NCBI GenBank assembly: GCA_049322755.1
Contig: JBMOQX010000043.1
Span: 1 to 64,000, forward strand
DNA length: 64,000 nt
From: DATIUV01 sp049322755
Lineage (GTDB): Bacteria > Pseudomonadota > Gammaproteobacteria > Burkholderiales > UBA6910
Direction: 5' to 3'
In this document: positions 7,063 through 16,006 of the stretch, piece after piece
Position numbering within the stretch: the stretch's first letter is position 1
Layout: every line of letters begins with the position of its first letter
Position numbers and translations under genes: made by a program
Notes under the pieces: generated by a model
Told to the model about the DNA's origin: nothing
Seen by the model: the letters and a program-made list of their open reading frames with translations, nothing else
The model's database searches: none

Positions 7063-7827
7063 ATGTCCGCCAGGCCCTCAATGGTGTGCGCAGGAATCCT
7101 CTACTTGATGCTTCCGTTAGCGGCGCATTCAGATGGCATTCAAAGGTGCGAGGAACTCTTTAACGAGCCATCTGCTATTGCGACATGCAACACCATTGCT
7201 CGTATGAATCGCTCGATTTCTGATCAGGAGCTCCGCGAGCGAGTTAGCCAAACAGTTTATGGCGTCAGCGCGGATCAGCTTCCCGCCATCAAGGAAAAGA
7301 TCGAAGCCGAGCGGCGCGCCGCCAAAGCAAGGAAGGAGGCCGAGGAAAAGAACGAAAGGTGCTACATATTGTTCGGCACTACACGCGAGCGGGATATCTG
7401 CCGACAAGTGAACGCTTTGACAATGTACGAAAAAACCGACGAAGAACTAAAGGAGGCGGTACGTAAGCGTACACAAGAGCAAAAAGTCGAGGCGGAACGT
7501 AAACGAAAGGCTACCTTGACGAAGCTCAATGCGATGCTCTCTGAGAAGCCGTTGGGTTTCTCATTTGATGGGTGGTCCCTTGGGGGCTTCGATACGGTCT
7601 TAATTGTCCGATTTACCCTTCAGAACAACTCGACCGCGGCAATGCGGGACTTCGTTCTGGAATGCACGACTTACGGTAATAGCGGTACTGCGCTCAACCG
7701 CCGGCAGCAGACGCTTTACGAAAAGCTAGAACCAGGCAAGAAGGCCTCGTTCGACCTCAACATGGGACTCGTGAATACTCAGAGCGCAAAAGCGTCGTGT
7801 CACGTGGCTGGCTGGGTCCCGCATTAG
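7063..7827 (+). CDS. Secreted protein with charged coiled coil and FxLYD-like C-terminal domain
   Basis: 254 aa, starting 15 nt after the previous gene. N-terminal signal sequence (hydrophobic AGILYLMLPLAAHS). Residues ~70-165 are rich in Lys/Glu/Arg and likely helical or coiled-coil, with paired cysteines (RCEELF, ATCNTIA, RCYILF, DICRQV). The last ~85 residues form a beta domain (LIVRFTLQNNSTAAMRDFVL, then CTTYGNSGT), reminiscent of FxLYD domains in cell-surface proteins. Probably periplasmic or surface-exposed. Function unknown; it shares the transcript of the two small secreted genes. Confidence 0.75.
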   Translation: MSARPSMVCAGILYLMLPLAAHSDGIQRCEELFNEPSAIATCNTIARMNRSISDQELRERVSQTVYGVSADQLPAIKEKIEAERRAAKARKEAEEKNERCYILFGTTRERDICRQVNALTMYEKTDEELKEAVRKRTQEQKVEAERKRKATLTKLNAMLSEKPLGFSFDGWSLGGFDTVLIVRFTLQNNSTAAMRDFVLECTTYGNSGTALNRRQQTLYEKLEPGKKASFDLNMGLVNTQSAKASCHVAGWVPH

Positions 7828-7849
7828 GAAGAGCACTGTAGATGCGCGG

Positions 7850-7999
7850 GTGCCTTTCCTCCGACCGCCGCGTTCCCTCCGTTTTGCATTCTTTGTAGTT
7901 GCCGAAGCTACCGCGAAGATCGACATCAATAAGACAAAGAACGAAAACCTGATGCCCTCACGAGAAACGCGACAGAGACGGCCATCCCCCGATTGTTGA
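7850..7999 (+). pseudogene. Remnant of a ComEA-like helix-hairpin-helix gene
   Basis: A 49-codon frame from GTG 7850 encodes a hydrophobic stretch (RFAFFVVAEA) followed by AKIDINKTKNENLM, the hallmark start of a ComEA-type HhH unit. It then runs into unrelated residues and stops before the GIGxxxA hairpin. The same unit (KIDINTAKAEALM) is intact in the 4313-5731 protein. Most likely a decayed or truncated gene. Confidence 0.5.
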
Positions 8000-8099
8000 A
8001 GGCGATCCGCTTGCAAAGGTGCTGGCCCCTTGAAAAGCCAGGTTGGTACACTTTGGCCGGCGCACTTCTTCGCAAAGTCTCCAGTGGGGTGGAGGGACT

Positions 8100-11000
8100 G
8101 TGACCGAACCACGAACCTTACTTCATCGGCTCCTCGATTACATCGGAGAGCAAGCAAAGGACATTGACCCGCGGGCATACCGCCTCGGTCGGCTGACGGC
8201 TGCCATTTGGCGTCCGAACGACATTGCCGGACTGCCTGGGATCGAAACCGACTTGAAAGTTGCTGGTGATCACGTTTGGTTGCGTGTTCCCCGGTTAATT
8301 GCGACAAAGCCCAATCGAGTACCTGAGGAATTCCGGGGCCTGATTCGCTACAGTGAGGATCCGAATGGGCGTCCCCCTGCGGTTGATGAGGCTGCGTTCC
8401 AGCATCGTCTGAATACCGCGATAACTGGAAAAAGCAAAGACGAAGCGAAGCGACTGGAGGCAGAAGAAAGAGGCGCATTGGCCAGAGCGATCGAAGCCTA
8501 CTCAATAGTCTGGCAGTCCTGGGCGGAAGGTGAACGCCCTCGGCGCAAGACCATCGCCCTGTACGGAGACCTCTTTGCTTTAAAACAGCAGCTTGAGTTC
8601 GAAGAAACCGCCAAACCTCAAGAACTCGTTTGGGGTATCGGTGTTTCCGCCTGGAAATTGCCGTTCGACCGCGAGTCCTTTGGATTTGAGTATCCACTTC
8701 TCACACAGGCAGTCGAAATTTCAATAGATGAGAAGTCGATGGCTATCGAAGTGCGGCCGCGGGCAACAAATACGCGGCTTGAGTTTGATGCATTCGTGGC
8801 TTGCCAGGTGTCGGGTGCCGCGGAAGTCGAACGAATAGCTAGGGAGCATCTCGCAAAGCACAAGGAGCATCCCGTTACACCGTTCGACCCGTCAAGCTAC
8901 TCCGACGTACTTAAGCTCGCTGCGGGGAATCTCGATAGCAAGGGCACCTATAAAGAGATTCTCGCTACGGGCGAGGCGGTGCCAGAAAGCGGGAGCCACT
9001 TGGTTGTCACGGATGCCTGGGTTCTATTCGCGAGATTGCGCTCTAACAATTTCCTCTTTGAAGACCTAAAGCGATTGCAGCAGAAACTCGTTGAGGGCTG
9101 CGAGATCCCCCAGGGCCCTCTGGAGTTGGTTACGCCACCGTCTGACGAAACAATTGAGTTTCAGCCGGTCAGGTTCCGTGGTCTTTGCAGTCGTGGAATC
9201 CGAGGCGCGGGTGAAAAACTTGATGAGCTGTACTTCCCGCTTCCTTACAACGATGAACAGGTCACCATCGTACAGCGTCTCGAGCGGGCACCCGGGGTAT
9301 GTGTACAGGGGCCGCCGGGAACAGGCAAAACACACACCATCGCAAACATAATCTGCCATTACTTGGCGACAGGGCGGCGGGTACTCGTTACATCGCGCGG
9401 CGAGCCCGCCCTTGAGGTTCTACAAGGAAAGATTCCAGAAGAAGTCCGCTCCCTCACGGTCGCCCTATTGGCGAGCGACAGGGAGGGTGTCCGGCAGTTT
9501 CAGGCATCAATCGAAGCAATTCAGCATCAAGTCACGCAGCTTAATCCAGAGTTAACCTCCCAAGAGGTCGAACGCCTTAAGCCGGAAATTGATCGAGCGC
9601 ACGCGGAGCTGGCGAGACTCGATGCGCGGGTTGACGAAATCGCCATGGCGCAGCTATCGGACGTCTCCGTCGATGGTGCGCCGATGCGAGCGCAGAAGCT
9701 CGCGGAGCTTGTGGTCGCTGGAAGGGAGAGCTTCGGCTGGTTTGACGACGACGTTGAATTAAGGCCTGAGAATGCGCCCCCTTTAAACGACGACGAGGCG
9801 GCGGAGTTAAGAAGCGCTCGAAGAAAACTTGGGACCGACCTTGTGTACGTCAACGTCTCGGTTCCTCCGGTTGATGCGCTGCCCCAATCGAAAGGAATCG
9901 CGGCGCTGCACCAAGTTCTGGCCAGAATGAAGGAAATTGAGGCGCAGGTTACCGACGGCAAGTTACGTCCTCTAAAGTCGGTAACACCGGCCGTCCTGGA
10001 GGCTGCGCGTGACCTTGTCGCACGAATTGACGAGGCTGCTGCTTTGCTAGCAGAGATCGCCTCCCTTGGCGATGGATGGCCAATCAACCTGCGAGTCAAA
10101 TGCCGGCTTCCGTCATTTTCCTCTGAGAGGAAAGCTCTTGAGGCTCTCTTCGCCGAGCTGGAGAAGTTCATAGCCGCACGGGCCGAACTACTAAAGAGGC
10201 CGGTGGAATTCCCGGAAGCTGGGCTGTCTTCTCAAAAGACACTTGAGGCCATTACTCGGGCAGCCGAAACGGGGAAGCCTTTCGGATTGGTTGCGTTCGG
10301 TGCGTCAGACGCAAAAGCACACATCGCATCGGTAAAGGTCGCGGGACTCGCACCATCGACTCCGGAAGATTGGGCTCACGTGCGTCGTTACGTTCAGCTC
10401 CACGAGGAAATTGTCTCCTTCACAACTAGGTGGAATCAGCTTTCCGTGGACTTGGGGATACCGACGCTTGAGGGCGGTGTCAATACGCTTCGTAAAATCG
10501 AAACTATCGCCAATGCGGCACGCAAGGCGCACCGGTTAGCGATGCACTACGACAGCATATTGCCTAAGAAAGCTGAGGACGTGTTTGCAGTTGTTCCTAC
10601 GAAGGAATTCATAGGCGACCTCGAAGGACTCGCTGTGATTCGGACGCACTTGCTGACGCATCTAGACAGAGCGGAGCTATCCCTCGCCGCCACCGAGCTT
10701 GCCAGTCTCCAGGAAAAGCTCGCTGGAACATCTGGCCCTATCTCTGAAAGCCTACGACAGTTCATCGAGCAAGACCTTGGCAACGCACACGTTCCGCCCG
10801 AAAGAGCAGCGGCGGCATATGCAGAGCGGCTCGGAGAATTGCGACGAATCGGAGGGCTTGCCGCCGAGGTTGCGACCGTTCGCGATCTTACGTCCCGAGT
10901 TGAGCGAGCGGGCGCGCCCAAGTTCGCCAAGCGGCTTCGAACGGATGTCGTGGACCGGGGTGGCGACGATTACGCTTTTCCCGTTAACTGGCGGCAGGCT

Positions 11001-12650
11001 TGGAATTGGGCGCGCATGAGCGCGCACCTTAACAGTATCGATTCGAGAGACGAGTTGCTTGCACTGGCTTCGCGCAGACGGGATCTTGAGAATGGACTGG
11101 CTCGTCTTTACAGCGACATGGTGGGAAAGGCAGCGTGGCTAGCCACGAAGCGAAACGCGACGCCGAGAGTTCTTCAAGCGTTATCTGGCTACGCAACCGC
11201 TATTCGCAGAATTGGACAAGGAACCGGACCAAATGCGACCCGCTATCGACGTGATGCGCGCGAAGCGATGCTGGACGCGGCCGGCGCGGTACCTTGCTGG
11301 ATCATGAGCCACAGCAAGATATCTGAGGCGATGCCCCCGCATATTGGTGCATTCGATCTTGTCATAGTTGACGAGGCAAGCCAGTCAAATCTTTGGGCAC
11401 TGCCTGCAATCCTCCGTGGGAAAAGGATCCTCGTGGTGGGGGATGACAAACAGGTTTCTCCAGATGCCGGCTTCATGGCGGCTCAGCGAATTGAAGAGTT
11501 AAGGAACCGCTTCTTAGTGGATCAGCCCTATGGCATTGAGATGACGCCGGAGAAATCTCTATACGACCTTGCAGCTCGTGTCTATGCCGCGCACCAAGTT
11601 ATGCTCCGGGAACACTTCCGTTGTGTCCCGCCAATCATCGCCTATTCAAACAGAGTGTTTTATAAGGGAGGAATACAACCAATCAGAATACCCCGAGCGT
11701 CTGAAAGGCTAGACCCGCCTTTAATCGACATCTACGTACCCTCAGGAGTTAGGGACCGACGTGACATCAACGCTGACGAGGCGCAAGTAATTGCCGACGA
11801 AATCGAAGCACTACTCTCGGACGAGAAGTTTGCGAACCGCAGTCTTGGTGTGGTGTCGATGCTTGGAATCGAGCAGGCACGCCATATCGATTCGGTCGTT
11901 CGAAAGCGGTGTGATGTAGCAGAGCTAATTCGGCGAAGATTCGAATGTGGAGATGCGCGAACCTTTCAGGGGAGTGAGCGGGACATAATGTTTCTTTCGC
12001 TAGTTGTCGATCCCAGCAATTGCAAGGCGGTATCCGGAAACCTATTTGATCAACGCTTCAATGTTGCTGCAAGCAGGGCACGGGATCGGATGTACTTGGT
12101 ACGATCTGTAAAGGCGTCCGAGCTCTCGGACAAGGACCTTCGCTTATCGCTCTTGCAGCATTTTACGAATCCCATCGTCGTCGACAAAGAGGAGGCTGAG
12201 AATCTGTTCGAAAGGTGCGAGTCTGGATTTGAGCAGCAGGTTTTTAGCGAATTGACATCAAGAGGCTACCGAGTAATTCCACAAGTCAAGACTGGAGCAT
12301 ATCGAATCGACTTGGTTGTCGAGGGGGAGGGAGACACTCGGCTAGCTATTGAATGCGACGGAGACGAGTTCCACGGCCCAGACCGGTGGCAGGCAGATAT
12401 GGCACGTCAAAGAGTCCTAGAGCGGGCAGGGTGGGTATTCTGGCGCTGTTTCGCTTCTACATGGGCGCTTCGCAAGGACGAGGTACTTGGGGAGTTGTTA
12501 GATCGCTTGCGTTCCATGGGAATCGCTCCGGTCGGGGCGATTGAGCGAGTCCCTAACTTAGTGGAAAAGCGTGAGTGGGCACCACCCATTGCAAGGGGGG
12601 AAATGACCGCAAACGGTGCTCCTTCTTTATTGGGTGTGGAGGCCAACTAG
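8100..12650 (+). CDS. SF1 (UPF1/DNA2-like) helicase fused to a C-terminal Vsr/MTES_1575-type nuclease
   Basis: 1516 aa from GTG 8100, chosen because GGAGG lies at 8091-8095; a TTG at 8043 would add 19 residues. Residues 1-380 are an unassigned N-terminal region. Walker A GPPGTGKTHT is near residue 404, followed by a long charged helical insertion. Walker B is VIVDEASQS near 1090, motif III GDDKQVSP near 1115, motif V TFQGSERD near 1288 and motif VI NVAASRARDR near 1320. Residues ~1380-1485 form a PD-(D/E)xK/Vsr-like nuclease (YRIDLVVEG, then AIECDGDEFH). This architecture is common in defence islands of mobile elements. All catalytic motifs look intact. Low GC versus host. Confidence 0.9.
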   Translation: MTEPRTLLHRLLDYIGEQAKDIDPRAYRLGRLTAAIWRPNDIAGLPGIETDLKVAGDHVWLRVPRLIATKPNRVPEEFRGLIRYSEDPNGRPPAVDEAAFQHRLNTAITGKSKDEAKRLEAEERGALARAIEAYSIVWQSWAEGERPRRKTIALYGDLFALKQQLEFEETAKPQELVWGIGVSAWKLPFDRESFGFEYPLLTQAVEISIDEKSMAIEVRPRATNTRLEFDAFVACQVSGAAEVERIAREHLAKHKEHPVTPFDPSSYSDVLKLAAGNLDSKGTYKEILATGEAVPESGSHLVVTDAWVLFARLRSNNFLFEDLKRLQQKLVEGCEIPQGPLELVTPPSDETIEFQPVRFRGLCSRGIRGAGEKLDELYFPLPYNDEQVTIVQRLERAPGVCVQGPPGTGKTHTIANIICHYLATGRRVLVTSRGEPALEVLQGKIPEEVRSLTVALLASDREGVRQFQASIEAIQHQVTQLNPELTSQEVERLKPEIDRAHAELARLDARVDEIAMAQLSDVSVDGAPMRAQKLAELVVAGRESFGWFDDDVELRPENAPPLNDDEAAELRSARRKLGTDLVYVNVSVPPVDALPQSKGIAALHQVLARMKEIEAQVTDGKLRPLKSVTPAVLEAARDLVARIDEAAALLAEIASLGDGWPINLRVKCRLPSFSSERKALEALFAELEKFIAARAELLKRPVEFPEAGLSSQKTLEAITRAAETGKPFGLVAFGASDAKAHIASVKVAGLAPSTPEDWAHVRRYVQLHEEIVSFTTRWNQLSVDLGIPTLEGGVNTLRKIETIANAARKAHRLAMHYDSILPKKAEDVFAVVPTKEFIGDLEGLAVIRTHLLTHLDRAELSLAATELASLQEKLAGTSGPISESLRQFIEQDLGNAHVPPERAAAAYAERLGELRRIGGLAAEVATVRDLTSRVERAGAPKFAKRLRTDVVDRGGDDYAFPVNWRQAWNWARMSAHLNSIDSRDELLALASRRRDLENGLARLYSDMVGKAAWLATKRNATPRVLQALSGYATAIRRIGQGTGPNATRYRRDAREAMLDAAGAVPCWIMSHSKISEAMPPHIGAFDLVIVDEASQSNLWALPAILRGKRILVVGDDKQVSPDAGFMAAQRIEELRNRFLVDQPYGIEMTPEKSLYDLAARVYAAHQVMLREHFRCVPPIIAYSNRVFYKGGIQPIRIPRASERLDPPLIDIYVPSGVRDRRDINADEAQVIADEIEALLSDEKFANRSLGVVSMLGIEQARHIDSVVRKRCDVAELIRRRFECGDARTFQGSERDIMFLSLVVDPSNCKAVSGNLFDQRFNVAASRARDRMYLVRSVKASELSDKDLRLSLLQHFTNPIVVDKEEAENLFERCESGFEQQVFSELTSRGYRVIPQVKTGAYRIDLVVEGEGDTRLAIECDGDEFHGPDRWQADMARQRVLERAGWVFWRCFASTWALRKDEVLGELLDRLRSMGIAPVGAIERVPNLVEKREWAPPIARGEMTANGAPSLLGVEAN

Positions 12651-12849
12651 CTTCAGTTGCTGCGCGACCACGAAGGCAGAAACCGCCAGGGCGATCGTCT
12701 GACGAAGTATCCAGAAAGGGCCTGAATCCTTTTCAAGGACGCAGCACTCGACAAAATCCCAAAAGGTCCTTCTCTTTCAGACAGCCGGTGATTGGGCTGC
12801 CGGACGTAACTTCGGATGAAATCTCTCCCTAGGGATTTGCACTGGCGCG
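12651..12849. other. Convergent intergenic region between helicase and SEC-C genes
   Basis: 199 nt between two convergent stop codons. I see no gene and no clear T-run terminator. Confidence 0.5.
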
Positions 12850-14619
12850 CTATTTCGGCGCTCCACAGCATCGCTTGTACTTATTACCTGAACCGCAGGG
12901 GCATGGGTCATTTCTGCCAACTTTGCGAGGAGACGAGGCTTTGCGATTGCCGCCGACGAAAGCGGGCCTGCCTTGAATCAGCGAGGCTTTGAGATCTGTC
13001 AGCACCGGCTCCGTTTGATCCAGGGTGACATGTGGCTCCCCTAAGTGAAGATGGCGATAGACTTCGTCGAATATTCCAGAGTAATGCGGATCGAGTTGAA
13101 CGAGGTCGGCCTTGACATCTAGCAAAGCTCGAAAGTCCCCATGCTTCAGAAAGTACCCGGCGTAGTCGAGCTCGTCGTCGGACAGCACTTTCCCATGAAG
13201 CGCGACGCGCTGATCGAGGTACTTGCGAAATTCTGCTGTTCCCAAGCGGAAATATGACCAAGCCTCCGCGAGGTTTTGCAGATCGAGAATATTTACAACC
13301 CAAGGGTAAGAGTCAGCGGCGTCTCTCTCAAGAAGAAGGGTGAGGTTAGTAGCGAGGGCACCGAAATCGTCGCGCGTCACGCAAATGCCGACGGATAACT
13401 CGAACTTATCTGGCTCCAAGCATGCAATTTCTCGCCCGCGCACGTCGTAGAGTGGTACCGCGTGACCGGCCCTTAGTTTGCTTATAACTCGATTAGCTTG
13501 GTCATGGGCCTTCTGTATTCCTCGGTCTGCTCGGAACGCGTCTCGAAGCCGGACAAAGGCTCTGTCGGGGTCCCGGAAAGGCTCGACGGGAGGCGCGGCC
13601 TTGGCCTCGATAACGAGGCATAAATCATCGTCGACGACGACGATATCGTGTTCGAATTGGGAGTCCGGGGTCTCGTAAACCTCACACCAAACTGACGCCG
13701 TTGGGCGTAGGAACGCGCTTATGATGATCCGCGCTTCCTGTTCGAGCGCCTTATCCCTCGCGCGGAGAAATCTGTCACGGGCAGGACTGCCGAGCAACGC
13801 CGCTTCGCCTACGATAAGTATGGCCGTGTATAAGTCATTAACGCTCGGGCAGAAGGCATCCGTATCGTTCACTTTGATCAAAGGACGGACTCTAGAGACG
13901 CTTTGCTCGGTTGGATACTTGATATTCGGCCCGCAGCCGCGCCTTACGGAAAACTGCTTCCAAAAAGCATCGGCTAAGTCCGGGTAGTCAGCCTGTAGGC
14001 GGCGAAGAGGAATAAGCCCCTTCTCTTTCATTGAAACGAGGACTTGCTCCGAATCTCCCGAATCATGAAGCTGGTCCAGCGCTTCTTGCAGATAGCCAGA
14101 GATTCGGTCGCAGATCTCTAGGGCCGTAATTGCGCCAATTCCGATCGCCTCCTTCAGCTCTGCTTCGAAGGGCCCTAAGTAGATACGTATGCGCTCGGAA
14201 ATTTGTGGTACTGAAGCCAATAATCCGCTGTTGAAGTAATGTAGGAAGGCAAGCATTGCGACTTCCCGCGCTCGCTCCGAATCGGGTGCTTGAATCCCAA
14301 GTTCCTCCTTCGACGGCATGTAAAGGGACATGTACGAGGAAAAGAGGCCTTGGAGAATATCGTGTGCACGTTCCCATGCGGCCTCTCCAATCTCAGCAGG
14401 GTGTGGCGGCTCGGGGCTGGAAACGAGAACACTCAGCAGGAATAGAATCTGCCGGGCCGGGGAAGAGAGGCGTCGTTCTCGGACGTCACCGTGGGCTGTA
14501 CGCATTTGGTATGCGAAGCATCTCCACACGACAGATAGCGTAGAACAGCTCTGGAGTAGCTCCCGGAGTTCCGTAATGCCCTTCGCGATTTCTTGTTCCA
14601 ACGTACCTCTAGGAGCCAT
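12850..14619 (-). CDS. 589-aa protein with PD-(D/E)xK nuclease-like core and C-terminal SEC-C zinc motif
   Basis: The N-terminal ~280 residues are helical and not recognised. Near residues 315-335, FEHDIVVVDDDLCLVIEAKA matches the D-x(n)-ExK core of restriction-endonuclease-fold proteins such as NERD-like domains. The final 25 residues are a perfect SEC-C motif (RNDPCPCGSGNKYKRCC; CxC-x8-CC), which binds zinc. ATG 14619 is the first start. It converges with the helicase-nuclease gene and shares its low GC, so I infer one cargo module, probably in phage or plasmid defence. Nuclease activity is inferred from a short motif only. Confidence 0.8.
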   Translation of the reverse strand: MAPRGTLEQEIAKGITELRELLQSCSTLSVVWRCFAYQMRTAHGDVRERRLSSPARQILFLLSVLVSSPEPPHPAEIGEAAWERAHDILQGLFSSYMSLYMPSKEELGIQAPDSERAREVAMLAFLHYFNSGLLASVPQISERIRIYLGPFEAELKEAIGIGAITALEICDRISGYLQEALDQLHDSGDSEQVLVSMKEKGLIPLRRLQADYPDLADAFWKQFSVRRGCGPNIKYPTEQSVSRVRPLIKVNDTDAFCPSVNDLYTAILIVGEAALLGSPARDRFLRARDKALEQEARIIISAFLRPTASVWCEVYETPDSQFEHDIVVVDDDLCLVIEAKAAPPVEPFRDPDRAFVRLRDAFRADRGIQKAHDQANRVISKLRAGHAVPLYDVRGREIACLEPDKFELSVGICVTRDDFGALATNLTLLLERDAADSYPWVVNILDLQNLAEAWSYFRLGTAEFRKYLDQRVALHGKVLSDDELDYAGYFLKHGDFRALLDVKADLVQLDPHYSGIFDEVYRHLHLGEPHVTLDQTEPVLTDLKASLIQGRPAFVGGNRKASSPRKVGRNDPCPCGSGNKYKRCCGAPK

Positions 14620-14785
14620 AACGTCGCCTCAGTGTGGGCGCCGGGAAGGCAGTGAGAGCGAGCTGCGGGGCTTCCGCTCCCTCATGGCGGCGTACACCAC
14701 GCCCTCGGAGTCTCGAAAAGGCTCGCAGAATGCATACATCCTGCTGGTCCACGTACTCGCGCACGCGAGGCTCGCTGAACGGTTC

Positions 14786-15073
14786 CTACGCTCCGCAGAT
14801 TACTCCGAGAACCTCTACCGTAGGGTCGTCTACGTACAGCGCTGCCGCGCCGGCGATCTCAGTCCAACGGGGCTCGTTGGGACTGTGCCTTCGTCGCGCT
14901 CGCGCTGATAGGTCAAAGGGATAGCGTAGGTCATCTAGTCCCCGGTCGAAGTGATCGTGTGAAAGTGTAAGAATGATCCACCGCCGGTCTGGCGCGACAC
15001 TACACCAGGACCAGCGGACGTTCTTAACGGCGCATCCGAACTCGGCTGCAATCTCAGAAAACGTTAGTGCCAT
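14786..15073 (-). CDS. Hypothetical 95-aa ORF upstream of the SEC-C gene, possibly truncated
   Basis: ATG 15073 has an AAGGGA site 9 nt upstream, and the start (MALTFSEIAAEFGCAV) reads like a real N-terminus. The frame stops with TAG at 14786-14788, but the same frame then stays open to about 14607, overlapping the SEC-C start, and another frame there gives AFCEPFRDSEGVVYAAM. This may be an intact small gene, or a longer gene broken by a nonsense mutation or frameshift. No family recognised. Same strand and composition as the SEC-C gene. Confidence 0.45.
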   Translation of the reverse strand: MALTFSEIAAEFGCAVKNVRWSWCSVAPDRRWIILTLSHDHFDRGLDDLRYPFDLSARARRRHSPNEPRWTEIAGAAALYVDDPTVEVLGVICGA

Positions 15074-15349
15074 CAGTTATCTTCCCTTTTGCGGCTTTCC
15101 GGCTTTCCGACCTTGTATTGGTCTGGCCGGGCGCCCTCGAGTTGCCGCGAAACGCGGACTAGACCGGTGATGATCCATTTGCAACGCGCGAAACCAGGGA
15201 AACTGCTGTCCACTCAATTAAGTGCGATCCTACCGCCAATGCGTTAATCTTTGGCAGACGCTCGGGACCAATTTAGGCGCTCCACTCTTGGCGATGGTGA
15301 GCCTTCCTTGTCCGGGCAGGAAGTCGACCGGCCAAGACAAGACAGGCGA

Positions 15350-15952
15350 ATGAGTGATCAGCAAAGGAAGCAATCGGCGACGGCGGGGCGACGCTCTAAC
15401 CTGAATAAGCGGAGACCTCGCCGACCGGATGCGAGGAGCCCGATAGACCCCGATTTGTCCGAGAAGCGCCGTCGCGCTGGCCTGCTAGGCGCCATGGCGA
15501 AGCATGCCAAGAGCGGGAAGGGCGGAGAGGTGACGGTAACCCTCAAGTCGCAGGAGGAGGCGCGAGTGATTTTGCCAGCAGCCGCCGACAGCGGGTGGCA
15601 ATTAATGCCGCGCGATCAGGCCGCTGCGGCACGCCGGCTGGAGCAACTGGAGGCGGCGAAAGACCTTGCGGCGGAGGCATCGCCGGGGCTTGTCCGGATG
15701 CTGATCGCTCTGGCGCACGATCCCGCCGTGGCAAAGCGAGAACGGATCCAGGCGGCTGGCCTGGTGTTCCGCGTCGGCGGAATCGAGGAGACCCCGGCCG
15801 CAGGCACACCGGACAAAGAAATTTCAGAAATGACGCCGGACGAGCTGCGGCTGTTCGTGCTTCGCGGCCGAGCGCGCCTTGAGGCGATCGAGGCGGCGAG
15901 TGATGTGGCGCTCGATGAAGAGGGCGAGCCGCGCGGCGGGACACGGCACTGA
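15350..15952 (+). CDS. Hypothetical 200-aa protein
   Basis: ATG 15350 is preferred; a TTG at 15251 would add 33 residues. The first ~35 residues are very basic (RRSNLNKRRPRRPDAR), followed by a mostly helical body rich in Ala/Glu (QAAAARRLEQLEAAKDLAAE). There is no signal peptide or membrane segment. A basic N-terminus plus helical body would suit a nucleic-acid-binding protein, such as a phage small-terminase-like or replication accessory protein, but no family is recognised. GC is high, like the replication module rather than the cargo. It converges with the virion-like gene. Confidence 0.6.
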   Translation: MSDQQRKQSATAGRRSNLNKRRPRRPDARSPIDPDLSEKRRRAGLLGAMAKHAKSGKGGEVTVTLKSQEEARVILPAAADSGWQLMPRDQAAAARRLEQLEAAKDLAAEASPGLVRMLIALAHDPAVAKRERIQAAGLVFRVGGIEETPAAGTPDKEISEMTPDELRLFVLRGRARLEAIEAASDVALDEEGEPRGGTRH

Positions 15953-16006
15953 TCGAACAGTCTGTGGCGGCTGTTCCTGACGGGCACGTGCTTTCCGGAC
16001 GCGCGC

